64,000 bases of DNA from Diploptera punctata (lineage: Eukaryota > Arthropoda > Insecta > Blattodea > Blaberidae), in the NCBI GenBank assembly GCA_030220185.1, contig JASPKZ010004565.1, positions 174,001 through 238,000 of the forward strand, read 5' to 3'. Shown here piece after piece: positions 10,734 through 20,964 of the stretch. Each line of letters begins with the position of its first letter. The first letter of the stretch is position 1. A model generated the notes under the pieces. It worked only from the letters and a program-made list of their open reading frames with translations, was not told where the DNA came from and searched no databases. The translations under genes and the position numbers were made by a program.

Positions 10734-10735
10734 TT
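10699..10735. repeat. (AAT)n microsatellite
   Basis: About 12 AAT units in a row. On the minus strand this follows a degenerate LINE-d-like end near 10790 (CTGGCAGTGTTAAG), consistent with a decayed (ATT)n tail. Confidence 0.85.
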
Positions 10736-10902
10736 ACTCTTTAGGCTAATGAAAATTTTCAAAAGCCACTGCATTTAAATAATTATATAATTTACTCTGG
10801 CAGTGTTAAGACCAGAAGTCATTTTTTTTTTTCATTCAGCCAATAAAAATATACAAAATATAGTTTAAAGTGATATAATATATGACATGATAGAAAAGTA
10901 AA

Positions 10903-10985
10903 TGTTCGGACGGGACTTGAACCCGGACCTCTGAATTGATACCCCAGTGCGCTACCGATTACACCACTGAGCAAGTCTAGTACTA
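10903..10985 (-). mobile_element. tRNA-like SINE head
   Basis: Minus strand reads TTGCTCAGTGGTGTAATCGG, TAGCGCACTGG and B box GGTTCAAGTCCCG at tRNA-like spacing. The anticodon and acceptor stems do not pair well enough for me to call a functional tRNA. The body beyond the head was not matched to another SINE here. Confidence 0.5.
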
Positions 10986-11294
10986 TATTATTACGAGATG
11001 TAGCAGGAACTCGCCCCCCACTGCCATCTAGTAGCTCCTGTCACAAGTAAGCAAATTAAAGAGAATATTTTTATTTATATATATCATCATCATCAACCAT
11101 GCAAGTATTAAGCCATGTTGCCTGTTACGGTGTAAAAGAGAAATTTTCCATTCACCGCTTTTTTGGACATCCCAGCGATTTTTTGCCTTGGAATTCTGTG
11201 AGATGGCATTCGTTGAATATGGGCTTTTAAGTTGTTCTGGTAGTTTTGTGTATCATGGCGAATGGGTTGAATTTATATACATATATATATATAT

Positions 11295-11526
11295 CCCACT
11301 ACAATCGGCACTTGGTGTCAGCCGGGTTGTCTGCCCTGCGTGTGACGGCCGCCTTTACCCCCAGAACAAGCGTCTGGTACTCATTTTCGTTAGAGGCTGA
11401 GTCGACCCCAGGGTCATAGTGCCGCCAGAAGGTTTGGGTCGGTTTAAAAATCATAACCCCACCCGGACTTGAACCCTCGACTTTCCGGCTTGCAGCGCAG
11501 CGCCTTAACTACTACGCAAGGGCGTG
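11295..11526 (-). mobile_element. SINE-A, short form, inside a TA microsatellite
   Basis: Reverse complement of SINE-A: head at the right (GCACGCCC, then B-box region GGACTTGAACCC), conserved core CTCAGCCTCTAACG and AAGCGTCTGG-type blocks, and an end TGTAGTGGG at the left. It lacks the 60-bp segment of the long form. Both sides are (TA)n, so the target duplication is hidden in the microsatellite. Confidence 0.82.
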
Positions 11527-11556
11527 CATATATATATATATATATATATAAAGCTA

Positions 11557-11900
11557 CAGTGTGTCCCACATAAGACTGGGCCTGGCAGACAACATGCACG
11601 CTCCCGCATATACATAATCGGGTATTATATTATATTATGTTTTCTGTCGAGAAATCGATTACAGACATCTCTACAGGACTCTGTTTTGACGTATGTGTCG
11701 TACAAAAACACTATTTGTTCAAGCGTATTTTTTTGTTTGTTTTGTTTTGCATTTCAACGGTGCAACAAGTCGCACATCAAACACGTCTTCATTCGACTAG
11801 CAAACTCCTCTAACTGACTACGCGTGGCTATGCAATGAGTGAGTCATAAATACAACAGCGTACTGTTGTCTGCCAAGCCCATCTTATGTGGGACGCACGG
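11557..11900. mobile_element. MITE, Tc1/mariner-like ends
   Basis: Left end CAGTGTGTCCCACATAAG and reverse-complemented right end CCGTGCGTCCCACATAAG match over about 45 bp (both continue into TGGCAGACAACA), with TA on each side (11555-11556 and 11901-11902). The 344-bp interior has no convincing transposase. CAGTG-type ends with TA duplication suggest a non-autonomous Tc1/mariner element. Confidence 0.72.
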
Positions 11901-12360
11901 TATATTAAATTAAAAATAAAGAAAACTATAATTACCAAATCGATAAATGATTATTCCCCCTTCCTTGACAGTCTGCCATACAAAAGCCAAATTTGACCTG
12001 TTCTGGTCTAGATTTTATATGGTTACTCATGGAAAAAAAAGCGCTACAGCCGCATTTGCTTAAAAAATATTAAAATTAAAATTACATATTAATAAAAAGA
12101 AAAAAGAAAACAACAATAAGAAAGACATTGATCAAAATTTCAACCCACATTTCGGGACTGGACTTCAGAACTACCGGCACTCGGGCTGCCTGTGGTACTT
12201 CCCAACAAACAATAACGAAAGGAGAATAGCCGCCGCTGCCGTTCAACCAAGTCCCAATTCTCTCCTTTATCTTATCATAGAAAAAGATTAAGATTGCATA
12301 AAATACATACACAGTTCTTCTTTAAAACGAGTACGCCTATATCAAACATGTCATGGTATT

Positions 12361-12370
12361 ATTAATAATA

Positions 12371-12418
<48 letters not shown>

Positions 12419-12440
12419 TACTATCATTACTATTATTACC
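12361..12440. repeat. (ATT)n microsatellite
   Basis: Runs of TTA/ATT with interruptions. A second run with ATC/GTC variants lies at 12577-12680. Tyr- and Ser-rich frames through them are artefacts. Confidence 0.85.
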
Positions 12441-12639
12441 AAATAAAATCTTCCATTATTTTCCAAGAGGAAGAAGAGATGTCGGACGTCCTCGGAAGAG
12501 ATGGTCTTAGATCTATTAGTGAAGACGGAACAGGCAACTCTTGCCTAAACCAGGAAGTGAAGAAGAAGAAAAAGACTTATTATTATTACCATTATTATTA
12601 CTACTATTATTATTATGTTTATTATTATCATCATCATCA

Positions 12640-12850
12640 TTGTCGTCATCATCCTCGTCGTCATCATCCTCGTCATTTAATGAGAATGAACAACGAAAGA
12701 ATACCAAAAAGAACCTTCCTGTATAATCCCAGAGGAACAACAGATGTAGGCCGACCACGTTAGAAGATGACTCCACTTTTAACTTTGCCGGAACAGGCTG
12801 CATAGCCAAACCTTGTAGTAGAAGAAGAAGAAGAAGAAGAAGAAGATAAT
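12640..12850 (+). mobile_element. LINE-c 3' end with (GAA)n tail
   Basis: Encodes RMNNERIPKRTFLYNPRG and VGRPR, the C-terminal signature of LINE-c, followed by GCCGGAACAGGCTGCATAGCC and a (GAA)n tail at 12820-12846. The same ending occurs on the other strand at 39313-39370. Heavily 5'-truncated. Confidence 0.72.
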
Positions 12851-12889
12851 TCTATTATTGTTCATTTGGCCAGATAATCGTTGAGTATA

Positions 12890-12990
12890 TATTATTGTGA
12901 TTTTTGCATTTGAATGTAACACATGTTTGTCCTGGTGAGTGGAAGAGAAGGCCACATAGCCTTAATCCATCAAGCTAAATAAATAAAATG
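12890..12990 (+). mobile_element. LINE-d 3' tail
   Basis: GTTTGTCCTGGTGAGTGGAA, GAGAAGGCCACATAGCC, then AAGCTAAATAAATAAAATGG. It is the same subfamily as 9750-9995. Confidence 0.6.
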
Positions 12991-13154
12991 GAAAACATAA
13001 CTCACTTGAGTTACTCCTCTCCTCGAAAATGGTTAGGAGAAATTACTATCATTAAGGCACTGATTGGTGACGATTTATGAGAAATTAACTAAACCAATCA
13101 AGAAAATTTGCAAAATAAACAGGAATGTAAAGTTTCTACACTACATAGCAGTTA

Positions 13155-13320
13155 CCTACTAGACCGTCGGTAGAGTACCTACCTTCTACTCCGGCGACCC
13201 GGGTTCGATTCCTGGCGGGGTAGGGGATTTTAAATCTCCACCTTGGGTCTGGGTGTGTGTCCTGTCTTGTATGTGTGAATAAGATAAAAAGTTAACAAAG
13301 GTAAAAGAAAATGGAAGAAC
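13155..13320 (+). mobile_element. SINE-E (tRNA-derived)
   Basis: tRNA-like head with GTCGGTAGAGTACCTACC and B box GGTTCGATTCCTGG, then GGGGTAGGGGATTTTAAATC and a GTGTGTGTCCTGTC stretch. It matches 16755-16966 (-) and 52688-52840 (+). The 3' part is A-rich (GGTAAAAGAAAATGG). Only part of the A box is preserved. Confidence 0.75.
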
Positions 13321-13864
13321 AGTGTAAACGAAAGAAAAAAAGACCCTAAAAAACAGTGTCAAAGTCGAGTATTGTAGCAGTTCAATTTTTTTTAATGAGT
13401 CCGCTACAATATCGAGAAGTGAGATGCTTGTGAGATGACCTGTACTAAATCCATATTGGTGAACAATTTAAGCACGTTGCGAGGTAGGTAATCTGTTAGT
13501 TGTTACTGTATTATAGGTTCAAGTGCTTCAGACAACAAGAGTGGGTTACTGATTACAACAAGGATTCTCAATGGGTGGGCCGCGACATACTATTGTGCCC
13601 GCATAATTGCTTGATTGTGGCTCCGAAAGATAATACGTTGGGAAAGTACGATTAGATAAAATATTATTTTGTATTAAATACTTTGTAAAGATATTTATGT
13701 GTAAAGCAGCGAACTTGAAACACATATTAAGTATTCTATTCTATTATGTTCTTACCTAGGGCAGGTCCTTCACTGGAATCATAACATTTTCATGCTATGG
13801 TTTGCAGCTTTACTAGGGAATTATAGGTGTGGTAGCTTCCCGCTTCTTTCAACACCGTGGCAAG
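13321..13864. other. No recognised feature
   Basis: Roughly 540 bp with no open frame, tRNA-like box or repeat shared elsewhere in the window that I could detect. Confidence 0.35.
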
Positions 13865-14055
13865 ATAATGATGATGCTAATGGCCAGATGACGTTTGGGG
13901 ACCTTTAGGACCTCAAAGCTTCCTGACATTTGTTTTACAGATGAGGAAAAACATTGGGAAAAAACCTTACCCAGGAACCTTGTCCCGACTGCGAATCGAA
14001 ACCGGGCCCGCTGCGTAACAAGGCAGCACGCTACCTCGATACCACAGGGGTAGAC
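13865..14055 (-). mobile_element. SINE-B, 5' half
   Basis: Reverse-complement SINE-B head (B-box region GCGAATCGAAACCGGGCC) and the AAACTTTAAGGC-type segment. The 3' half is absent. Confidence 0.75.
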
Positions 14056-14109
14056 AAATTAAGTATATTCTATGATACTATTATAATATCGTATCTTTGA
14101 AATTCAGAG

Positions 14110-14572
14110 GAAAATATGTACTATAGGAAACAAGACATAATAAGAAAAGTTAAGTATTTTAGACTGCAAAGGGCAGGACATATGGCACGTACAGGGAATG
14201 AAAGAGATGGCATGGAAACTCCTTTAAGAAAACTAGAGGGAAAGCGCCCAGTAGGCAGGACAAGAACGAGATGGGAGCACATGGACAGTAGGAAACCAGA
14301 TATAAGAAGAGTTAAGTATTTTAGACTGCGATAGGCAGGACATGTGGCACGTATAGGGAATGAAAGAGGGACACGGGAACTTCTTGTAGGAAAATTAAAG
14401 GAAAAGCGCCTAGTAGGCAGGCCAAGAGTGGGGTGGGAGAATAACATTAACCGTGCTTTGAAGTAGTAGACTATACAGGAGATGATTGAGAAACATTAGC
14501 TCTGTATAGGGAAGTATAGAGAGCTTATGTCCACGTTGCCATGAACCTACAGATTCGATAGTGCCAGTCAGT
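14110..14572 (+). mobile_element. LINE-a C-terminal tail with an internal tandem duplication
   Basis: The segment encoding YRKxDIIR-KVKYFRLQRAGHMART and RPVGRTRTRWE is followed by a second, independently diverged copy (RKPDIRRVKYFRLR then AGHVARIGNERGTRELLVGK). The second copy continues through the usual ENNIN region to the CGATAGTGCCAGTCAG end near 14560. The two copies of about 170 bp differ at many positions, so the duplication is old. Confidence 0.75.
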
Positions 14573-14639
14573 TATATGGATTTGTTTATATTGCACTATT
14601 TCTGTCTACTAGAAATAATGTTCGAACTTATACGAAGGG

Positions 14640-14965
14640 CAACAAGAATTTCAAGAAGAGAAAAAAATAAGGAATTCAGTTATAAGGGAGAAAATGAAGA
14701 TTGAAGACACTATTTTAGATTATATTAAAACTCAGCAATTAAGATGGTACGGACATGTCCAGCGAATGGAAGAGGATCGGCTACCAAAATCTGTTTTGGA
14801 ATGGAAACCTGAGGGAAGACGAGGCAAAGGAAGATCTAAAACCTCCTGGAGTCAGAGAATATGTTTACACACGAAGGAGAAACATCTACAACCAGGAGAT
14901 TGGATGGACCGACAAAATTGGCTATTGGGAATCGGACGATGTCAAAGACATTAATCAACAGATGA
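14640..14965 (+). mobile_element. LINE-b fragment, C-terminal tail
   Basis: Frame at 14694-14954 encodes ILDYIKTQQLRWYGHVQRME, EEDRLPKSVLEW and GRRGKGRSKTSW, then WMDRQNW, the conserved tail of LINE-b. It ends in (GAT)-like and then (ATT)n sequence. 5'-truncated. Confidence 0.8.
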
Positions 14966-15021
14966 TCTATCTATCATTATCATTATTATTATTATCATTA
15001 TTATCATTATTATCATTATTA

Positions 15022-15058
<37 letters not shown>

Positions 15059-15090
15059 GGCCTAGCATTATTACTATTATTATCATTAAA
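14966..15090. repeat. (ATT/ATC)n microsatellite
   Basis: Irregular ATTATT and ATTATC units following the LINE-b tail and abutting the SINE-A tail. Confidence 0.85.
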
Positions 15091-15267
15091 TAAAGTGATC
15101 CCACTACAGGCACTTGATGTCAGCCGGGTTGTCAGCCCTGCGTGACGGCCGCCTTTACCCCCAGAACAAACGTCTGATACTTATTTCCATTAGAGGCTGA
15201 GTCGACGCCAGGACCATATTGCCGCCAGAAGATTTGGGTCAGTTTAAAAATCCTGACCCCACCGGGA
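15091..15267 (-). mobile_element. SINE-A, short form, head-truncated
   Basis: Left edge AAATAAAGTGATCCCACTAC is the reverse complement of the SINE-A 3' end. The core GACGGCCGCCTTTACCCCC is present. It stops at CCCCACCGGGA, before the tRNA-like head, and runs into (TA)n. It lacks the 60-bp segment of the long form. Confidence 0.8.
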
Positions 15268-15309
15268 AATAAATATAAATATATATATATATATATATAT
15301 AATATTCTC

Positions 15310-15600
15310 AACTCGTGTCCAACTCAGGGTCGGGTCGAAGGCTGAGATGAGATGAAGCCCCTATATTTTATAGAGGTCTGACTCACCGTCACAGGGGCGG
15401 ATGAATGAAATGAAATTGATGAGATGAGTGCGGAGAAATGATGGAATGAAATTTGTGGCAGCGGAAAACGGGAGAAACCCCGAGAAAAACCTGCCCGAGC
15501 TCCGTTTCGTCCACCGCAAAACCCACTTCGAGTGACCGAGACTCGATCTCGGGACCCCAGCGGCGAGAGGCGAGCGTCTAACCGCTTGCCTATTATCATC
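15310..15600 (-). mobile_element. SINE-H, GC-rich tRNA-like element
   Basis: Minus strand begins GGCAAGCGGTTAGACGCTCG and has a B-box-like GAGATCGAGTCTCGG, then a GC-rich body with CTCGGGGTTTCTCCCG and an AT-poor 3' region ending near GAGTTGGACACGAGTTGAG. It is the only clear copy in the window; 10370-10510 may be a decayed relative. Overlapping reverse frames (about 93-100 codons) are incidental. Confidence 0.55.
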
Positions 15601-15667
15601 ATCATTATTGTAAGTTGTATTTGGTGCTCGAAGAATTATTCTCAACAGCAATAATTTAGCCATTATT

Positions 15668-16090
15668 CATTCCGTCAAATCTGTTTTCGTTTCTCGGAGG
15701 GGGGGGTCAATAAGCTTGAAAATCAGTCATGTAATTAATACATTCACCGCGCTTTGTAATTTCTCTTCATTAAACTGCGCCTTATATGATCCTAGTTTTA
15801 ACTCGACACGCTTTATCCATAATGAAGTTAAACTACAAATTAATGAGTCTGATGAAATTAACGATGAGAAAATAATTACAAACCAACCCCCCCCCCTCAG
15901 TTAATGCACGGCTCAATTTTAAACCCTGACAATCAAAACAAATTTGTTAACTGACACCAATAATCAATTAGATACTTGCACATGGTTGCTATGGTTACCA
16001 TTACAAAGTACCCGCTGAAAACAAAATGAATAACTATTTACTCTTTATTCAAAATTGTAGATTTTCAAGGCAGGTATTTTGATTCATGTA
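15668..16090. other. No recognised feature
   Basis: Includes short G and C runs (about 15700 and 15889). No gene or shared repeat seen. Confidence 0.35.
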
Positions 16091-16358
16091 TTTTATGTGT
16101 TTCGGGCTAAATGGCCGTGGTCTGGTTTTTTTAACACTCGACGTTTCGTCTACTACTGCGGTAGATATCCTCAGGAGAGTCAGCGTGTTCTTTGACCTCT
16201 TTAACTCTTCAACACACAGCCAGTCTGCAGCCGACGTGTGAAGAGTTAAGAGGTCAAAGAACACGCAGAATCTCCTGAGGATGTCTACCGCAGTAGTAGA
16301 CGAAACGTCGAGTGTTAATAAAACCAGACCACGGCCATTTAGCCCGAAACACACAAAA
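16091..16358. mobile_element. Foldback element F1
   Basis: Left arm (about 16091-16216) and right arm (about 16235-16358) are near-perfect reverse complements: both begin GTGTTTCGGGCTAAATGGCC and contain CGACGTTTCGTCTACTACTG and CTCTTTGACCTC-type blocks, with about 20 bp of spacer (CAGCCAGTCTGCAG). The GTTTCGTCTAC core is shared with the palindrome at 20343-21310. No transposase. Confidence 0.82.
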
Positions 16359-16559
16359 TATTTACTTTATTAAAATATAAAATTATGAAATATTTACCTA
16401 AAAGATCCGTCTCCTCAACGGAACTTCATCATGTTGCCATTACGTACCTTATGTTGTAAGGAACATTACAATACATAAACATACGCTTTTAATATGAGTT
16501 GACATTGATTCTTGATATCTACAAACTCTGTATAAGTGAACTCTTAATTTGAAAATAAT

Positions 16560-17420
16560 ACGGTAAAACAACAATAAAACTAAATATATAGTCACATATA
16601 TAAGTTATTTATATAATGGAAATGGACAGTTGATGACGAATGAAGGAAGTTTTGAGGAAGTGGCTGAATTCAAATAATTAGGAACAATAAATTACACAAA
16701 CAAAATGAGATTCAGAAATAAATTAAACATGGCTTCAACATTCTGAAATACAGGTTTTTTTTTGTCGTTTTCTTTCGTTGGCACTGTTATTCCTTTCTGT
16801 TTAACTTTGTTAACCTTTATATCTTTTTCACACATACAAACACAAGACAGGACACACACTCAGACCCAAGGTGGAGATTTAAAATCCCCTACCCCGCCGG
16901 GAATCGAACCCGGGTCGCCCAGTGGAAGGTAGGGACTCTACCGACTACGCCACGGTAACGGTCGGCTAAAATGCATAACAGGGATAGACTTGTGTCATAC
17001 CGATTTATCTCTAAAAACAAACTGAAAATATATAAATCTGTTATTCTCCCAGTTAAATTAAATGGATTCGAAACATGGTGACTTATTTTAAGGGAGGAAA
17101 AAACGTTACAAGTATTTGAGAATGAAGTTCTAAGGAAAATTTTTTGGACCAAAGAGAGACGAACAGACAGGTGCGTGGAGAATACTACATAAGAGCGAGC
17201 TCCATGATCTTCATGGGAAACCAGGTGTATAATAGTTAAGTAACCTAGACTGTGGTGGGCACAGGAAAGTGCTTAGTGGGCAGGCCAAGAATGAGGTGGG
17301 AGAATAACGTTGTTTTGAGGGAGGTAAATTATACAGGTAATGATTGCTCAGGATAGAGAGGAATGGAGAGGTTATGCCCTCGCAGATATGAAATGACATA
17401 TTCGATAGTTCCAGTGAGTT
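16560..17420 (+). mobile_element. LINE-a, degenerate, interrupted by SINE-E
   Basis: Blocks of LINE-a in order: AACTAAATATATAGTCAC near 16575, TTTTGAGGAAGTGGCTGAATT near 16651, then after the SINE the GAAACATGGTGACTTA, CCAAAGAGAGACGAACAGAC and GAATGAGGTGGGAGAATAAC blocks, ending ATTCGATAGTTCCAGTGAG. There are many small deletions and it is one of the oldest copies here. Confidence 0.78.
16755..16966 (-). mobile_element. SINE-E inserted in LINE-a
   Basis: Minus strand: head TGGCGTAGTCGGTAGAGTCC, B-box region CCCGGGTTCGATTCCCGGCG, then GGGGATTTTAAATCTCC, a GTGTGTGTCCTGTC stretch and an A-rich end. This is the longest SINE-E. No clean duplication was seen because the host LINE is degenerate here. 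Confidence 0.8.
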
Positions 17421-17544
17421 AGTTATTTAGTTAGTTAAAATTTAAGGTTGCTATTACAGACAAATTAAACTGAAACAAGAAATAATAAACATAATCTATA
17501 AAAATACAACATAGTTGAAATATAAAACATCAGATGCATTAAAT

Positions 17545-18170
17545 GTGACCATTTAACTCATGCCACAAATGCTAGTCAATGACCAATCACGTTTCAATGA
17601 ATTTTGTTTTACAACCAATGACAGTCGTGTTTCACCTCGCTCTTTATCGATTTCTCTTTATCAGCTCCTGCTTTTGTGATAAAGAAAGCTCCTCCTTTTT
17701 AATGTTCTGAACAGGTCAAAGCATTATTTTACTCCAACAAATACATTGAATATAGCAAATAATGAAAAGACACCTTGATTTTACTGAGTTGTTTACTAAA
17801 CAAATAAATGAATAACCCGTAATGTTGATTAAGATATAGGCCTATAGTTTGATGTGTTTCATTATTTCTCCACTTGGGAGCACTCTTACAATATTGCGAT
17901 CTTATTTGGCAATAAATAATATGATCAAGCTGCAGTGAATGAACATAACCTCACATTTCTCATTTGTTTTCAAACATCGCCGTTTACAATACATATATAA
18001 ATATTTTAAAATAACTATAGTTAAACAATGATTTGTGAGTAAACAGCTTAATTTTATTCGTTAAATAGTCCTAACAAATGCCACTCTTGATTTCCAAATT
18101 CTGTAGATAAATTGGAAATCACTCGTGGCATTACTTATGAAATATCGTTTATAATGATAAAATCATAAAT
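17545..18170 (+). repeat. Dispersed repeat R1, copy 1
   Basis: Aligns by eye with 38525-39260 in the same orientation: GTCAATGACCAATCACGTT, AAAGAAAGCTCCTCCTTTTTAA, TTTGATGTGTTTCATT, GGCAATAAATAATATGATC and a block of about 120 bp ending AACAGCTTAATTTTATTC. A middle section of about 100 bp (210 bp in the other copy) does not match. No coding potential, inverted ends or tRNA-like boxes. Confidence 0.72.
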
Positions 18171-18257
18171 ATATGTCAATGAATACAAGTGATTTTTATA
18201 TCAATAAAGAGCCCTTGTGTGAGAGTATAACTAAATTTGATAACTGATGTTTTGAAA

Positions 18258-18450
18258 GGCCGGTTGCACAACAGATAGAACAGTGAGGGAAATGTATGCA
18301 TACTGTCTTGCCAGTGAACAAAAAAAAAAGTATCTACGCGAGGAAGATAATCTAGTGAGATATGGAGGGTGTTTAGTTTGCAAGCTGGTGGATTACTCGA
18401 ATGTCACTGGCTGGTGATATGTTAATTGTTCTACCGTTGTACTGCACATA
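18258..18450. mobile_element. Possible degenerate MITE
   Basis: GGTTGCACAACAGATAGAAC on the left and, reverse-complemented, GTGCAGTACAACGGTAGAAC on the right, with CCAGTGA-type matches further in. The inverted repeat is imperfect and no duplication is seen. Confidence 0.4.
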
Positions 18451-18920
18451 ACACATTAGATTATATGAAATAGATTTTTCCTATCGAGCAAGATATGTGT
18501 TAATTTGACTATTACACTCTCATGACGTCACACAACTAGTTTTAAATATTACATTAGTTTTATAGGTTATATTATTTTTATTTATGTTACAGCACACTGC
18601 CAAACTATGTTTTTGAAGTTTAAAATACAACCTAGACTCGTATGGTGTTCGGCTCAGCCGCATTCTTTCTTGGGACTTTCTTTCTCTGAGAGTACAGTAG
18701 TTCCTCTGGCCCTCATCATTAATGCTCTAACATCAAACATCTGTAATTTGTAATTACTTTTGTATTAGGTCCATGTCGATTCATATGCTCTCTTCTTTTC
18801 GGAGTCGTGTCTTCTGGTTAACTGATATCTGACTCAGGTTATACCAAGAAATCATTTGAAAGTGTCTTCGAATTATTTTCATAGTAGAAATCTTCTGACA
18901 AAACTTACTCAGCGAGGTTA
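18451..18920. other. No recognised feature
   Basis: AT-rich sequence without frames or repeats recognised within the window. Confidence 0.35.
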
Positions 18921-19027
18921 AGGGTCAGTTTCACCAACAGAGGTAACTGTATTACAACAGTTTTCCCCATATATACACATTGCTTAAACTGGCGTAATAC
19001 AGTTACTTCTGCTGGTGAAACGACCCT
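18921..19027. mobile_element. Short MITE M1, copy 1
   Basis: A 107-bp nearly complete inverted repeat. Left end AGGGTCAGTTTCACCAACAG and reverse-complemented right end AGGGTCGTTTCACCAGCAG continue to GTAACTGTATTAC on both sides. A second copy is at 62895-63004. Confidence 0.8.
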
Positions 19028-19139
19028 AACACGTGCTTAATTGTCAAAGTCCATTTCAAGGCGGATTATGAGAGTTGTATTTAAGGGGCTGTAATACGAG
19101 TACTTAAGCTCTACCGCCGTGGCGGGAAGATAGTTTCAG

Positions 19140-19260
19140 ATGATGATGCGATGACCAACACCATCATTATCATGATGTTTGGATCTACGGCCCCGTCCGA
19201 TCCTGGCCTCTTCTAGTAAATGTCGCCAAATGATTCTGTCCTAGGCAGTCAACTTCCAAT
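19140..19260 (-). mobile_element. LINE 3' tail fragment
   Basis: Minus strand encodes DRIIWRHLLEEARIGRGRRS followed by a (GAT)-rich end at the left (CATCATTATCATGATG). The sequence style matches the extreme C-terminus plus tail of a LINE. Low information. Confidence 0.35.
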
Positions 19261-19385
19261 ATCTACATCTCTACTGCATTCGTCTACACTGCATATATTC
19301 ATCGAAGTTTGGGTCTGTGACATTCTCCCTATTCACTAGTACTTCAATTTAGTAATTTCTGACAGAAAACGAAGATATAAGAACA

Positions 19386-19645
19386 GAACTTAATATATTT
19401 AATCTCTGTGAAAGAATAAAATATTATCAAAATGCTTATCTTCAGCACGTATTACGAATGAATGAACAGCGCATACCAAGAAGAATGTATAATTATAAAC
19501 CAAAAGGGAGAAGAATGTTGGGAAGACCATTGAAGAGATGGAAGGACCAATTCGACCTATAATGAGATCGGGACAGGCCATTGGGCTTAATCCTTGTTGT
19601 TGATGATGATGATGATGATGATGATAATGATGATGATAACGATGA
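19386..19645 (+). mobile_element. LINE-c 3' end with (GAT)n tail
   Basis: Encodes ERIKYYQNAYLQHVLRMNEQ, RIPRRMYNYKPKGRRMLGRP and LKRWKDQFDL, followed by the conserved GGGACAGGCCATTGGGCTTAA and (GAT)n. The C-terminal motif is intact but only about 60 codons remain. A SINE-B scrap (CAGGAAACTTGTCCCGACT) follows at 19695-19722. Confidence 0.78.
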
Positions 19646-19722
19646 TGATAACATTCGCCGTACTGGTGAGAAACCCCACCCACAAAAAAAATCACCCAGG
19701 AAACTTGTCCCGACTAGAGATT

Positions 19723-20234
19723 AGTTGAAATATTCCATCTTTAAATATAGAGAGTAGCTTATGCAAGGATGCACCAACAAGCATCAGGATGTACAGTTAG
19801 ATGACGTAAGGTGCTAAACAAAGTGTCATTGAACAACAATAAGAATATCTTATAAACAACAATAATGTTAAGGTCATGAATGAGATGGCCAATGTCACGA
19901 GTATGTTTTGGGACAATCAATGACTCGCGTGGGCAGATACTCGTGAGTCACCAGTAATACTCCTTTCACAATAGCCACTCCCACCTGAATGCAACAAGGT
20001 GCTATATCTGATTCACGATTTGTTACATTCTTACACCTACGCGTCATATGAAGTTTTGCAATGCAAAGTGATCACCAATAAGCATCCGATTCCTTCTTAA
20101 ATGAAATCACAAAGTGACCTGATACTGGGAAAGTGTTCATATTACAGTAATGAACAAACTGAAAAAAAAAACAATGTAAGATGGCTCTTGTTAAGTTTGT
20201 TTTCTGGGCTGGATGGCCGTGGTCCAACTTTTGG
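19723..20234. other. No recognised feature
   Basis: No gene or repeat recognised; the last 30 bp (TGGATGGCCGTGGTCCAAC) resemble the outer arm of foldback F1. Confidence 0.35.
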
Positions 20235-20238
20235 TTAA

Positions 20239-20345
20239 CCCTTAAATTGGTAAAACACAAATTCCTTCTGTTAGTTATTTGAATGTGGCGGACCGCACTG
20301 AAAACGGAATATTGTGTAACTGTTATTTGTATAATTAGACACACT
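20239..20345 (+). mobile_element. piggyBac-like MITE, left half
   Basis: TTAA at 20235-20238 is followed by CCCTTAAATTGGTAAAACAC, matching the complete MITE at 38044-38263 through ATAATTAGACACAC. The right half has been replaced by the palindrome that begins near 20343. Confidence 0.7.
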
Positions 20346-20463
20346 CCTCAACTGTCGACTGCAGATGTCTCGTGAAAATGTCTACCGCATTAGTAAACGA
20401 AACGTCGGGTTTAACCCTTAAATTTATAATGTATCCTTTTGGATACGTCAGTTGGTTTAATTA

Positions 20464-20849
20464 TTTTTCTTTTGTAAGCTCATGTTTTCCCTTTACAGAG
20501 ATTTAGGCGCTCTCCCCCTAAAGGGAAGAATTTGAACCATACTAATATAGTTGCCATTTTGAGTGGTCCGTGGTCAGCGTTCCGCCTCATACTGACAACT
20601 AGGAAACCAAGGTAGTACTAGGACGGGAAAATTCGGTAAATTTTGCTTAGAGGCCTTTTCATTCAGGCTTAAGGATTTTTTACGAGCCTGAAAATCTTCA
20701 GACTCGGGACCCACGGCTTAAAGTCCCTCCCGGAGGACTTGCGCCTTGGATTTTTCCGTCCTAAAAAATCCATCGACCCTGGCAGGGTTTGAACCCGCGA
20801 CCATCGGGACCAGAGGCAAGGAGCATAACCACTAGTCCACCGCGGCCGA
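20464..20849 (-). mobile_element. SINE-C, full length, in the left arm of F2
   Basis: Minus-strand head CGCGGTGGACTAGTGGTTAT, B-box region CGGGTTCAAACC, and the long body down to CCTAAATCTCTGTAAAGGG. TTGGTTTAATTA (20452-20463) and TTGGTTCAATTA (20850-20861) are a 12-bp duplication with one mismatch. It is absent from the right arm, so it arrived after the palindrome formed. Confidence 0.86.
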
Positions 20850-20964
20850 TTGGTTCAATTAATTCAATATTTTAAATAAATCAGAACAAAAAGAATCCAC
20901 TTAAATTTGTGTTTTCTTGTTTCTTCTCTTCTTTCTTCCTTCCAAGTATTAGGCCAAGGTCTGT

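Noticed and set aside
10903..10985. Stand-alone tRNA gene on the minus strand
   Set aside because: Boxes are good but anticodon and acceptor stems pair poorly; kept only as a tRNA-like SINE head.
12353..12809. Poly-Tyr, poly-Leu/Ser and poly-Asp frames
   Set aside because: All are translations of ATT/ATC/GTC microsatellites; only the LINE-c tail inside is real.
15324..15663. Two overlapping reverse frames of 93-100 codons
   Set aside because: They lie across SINE-H and its flank; GC-rich SINE DNA readily gives open frames.
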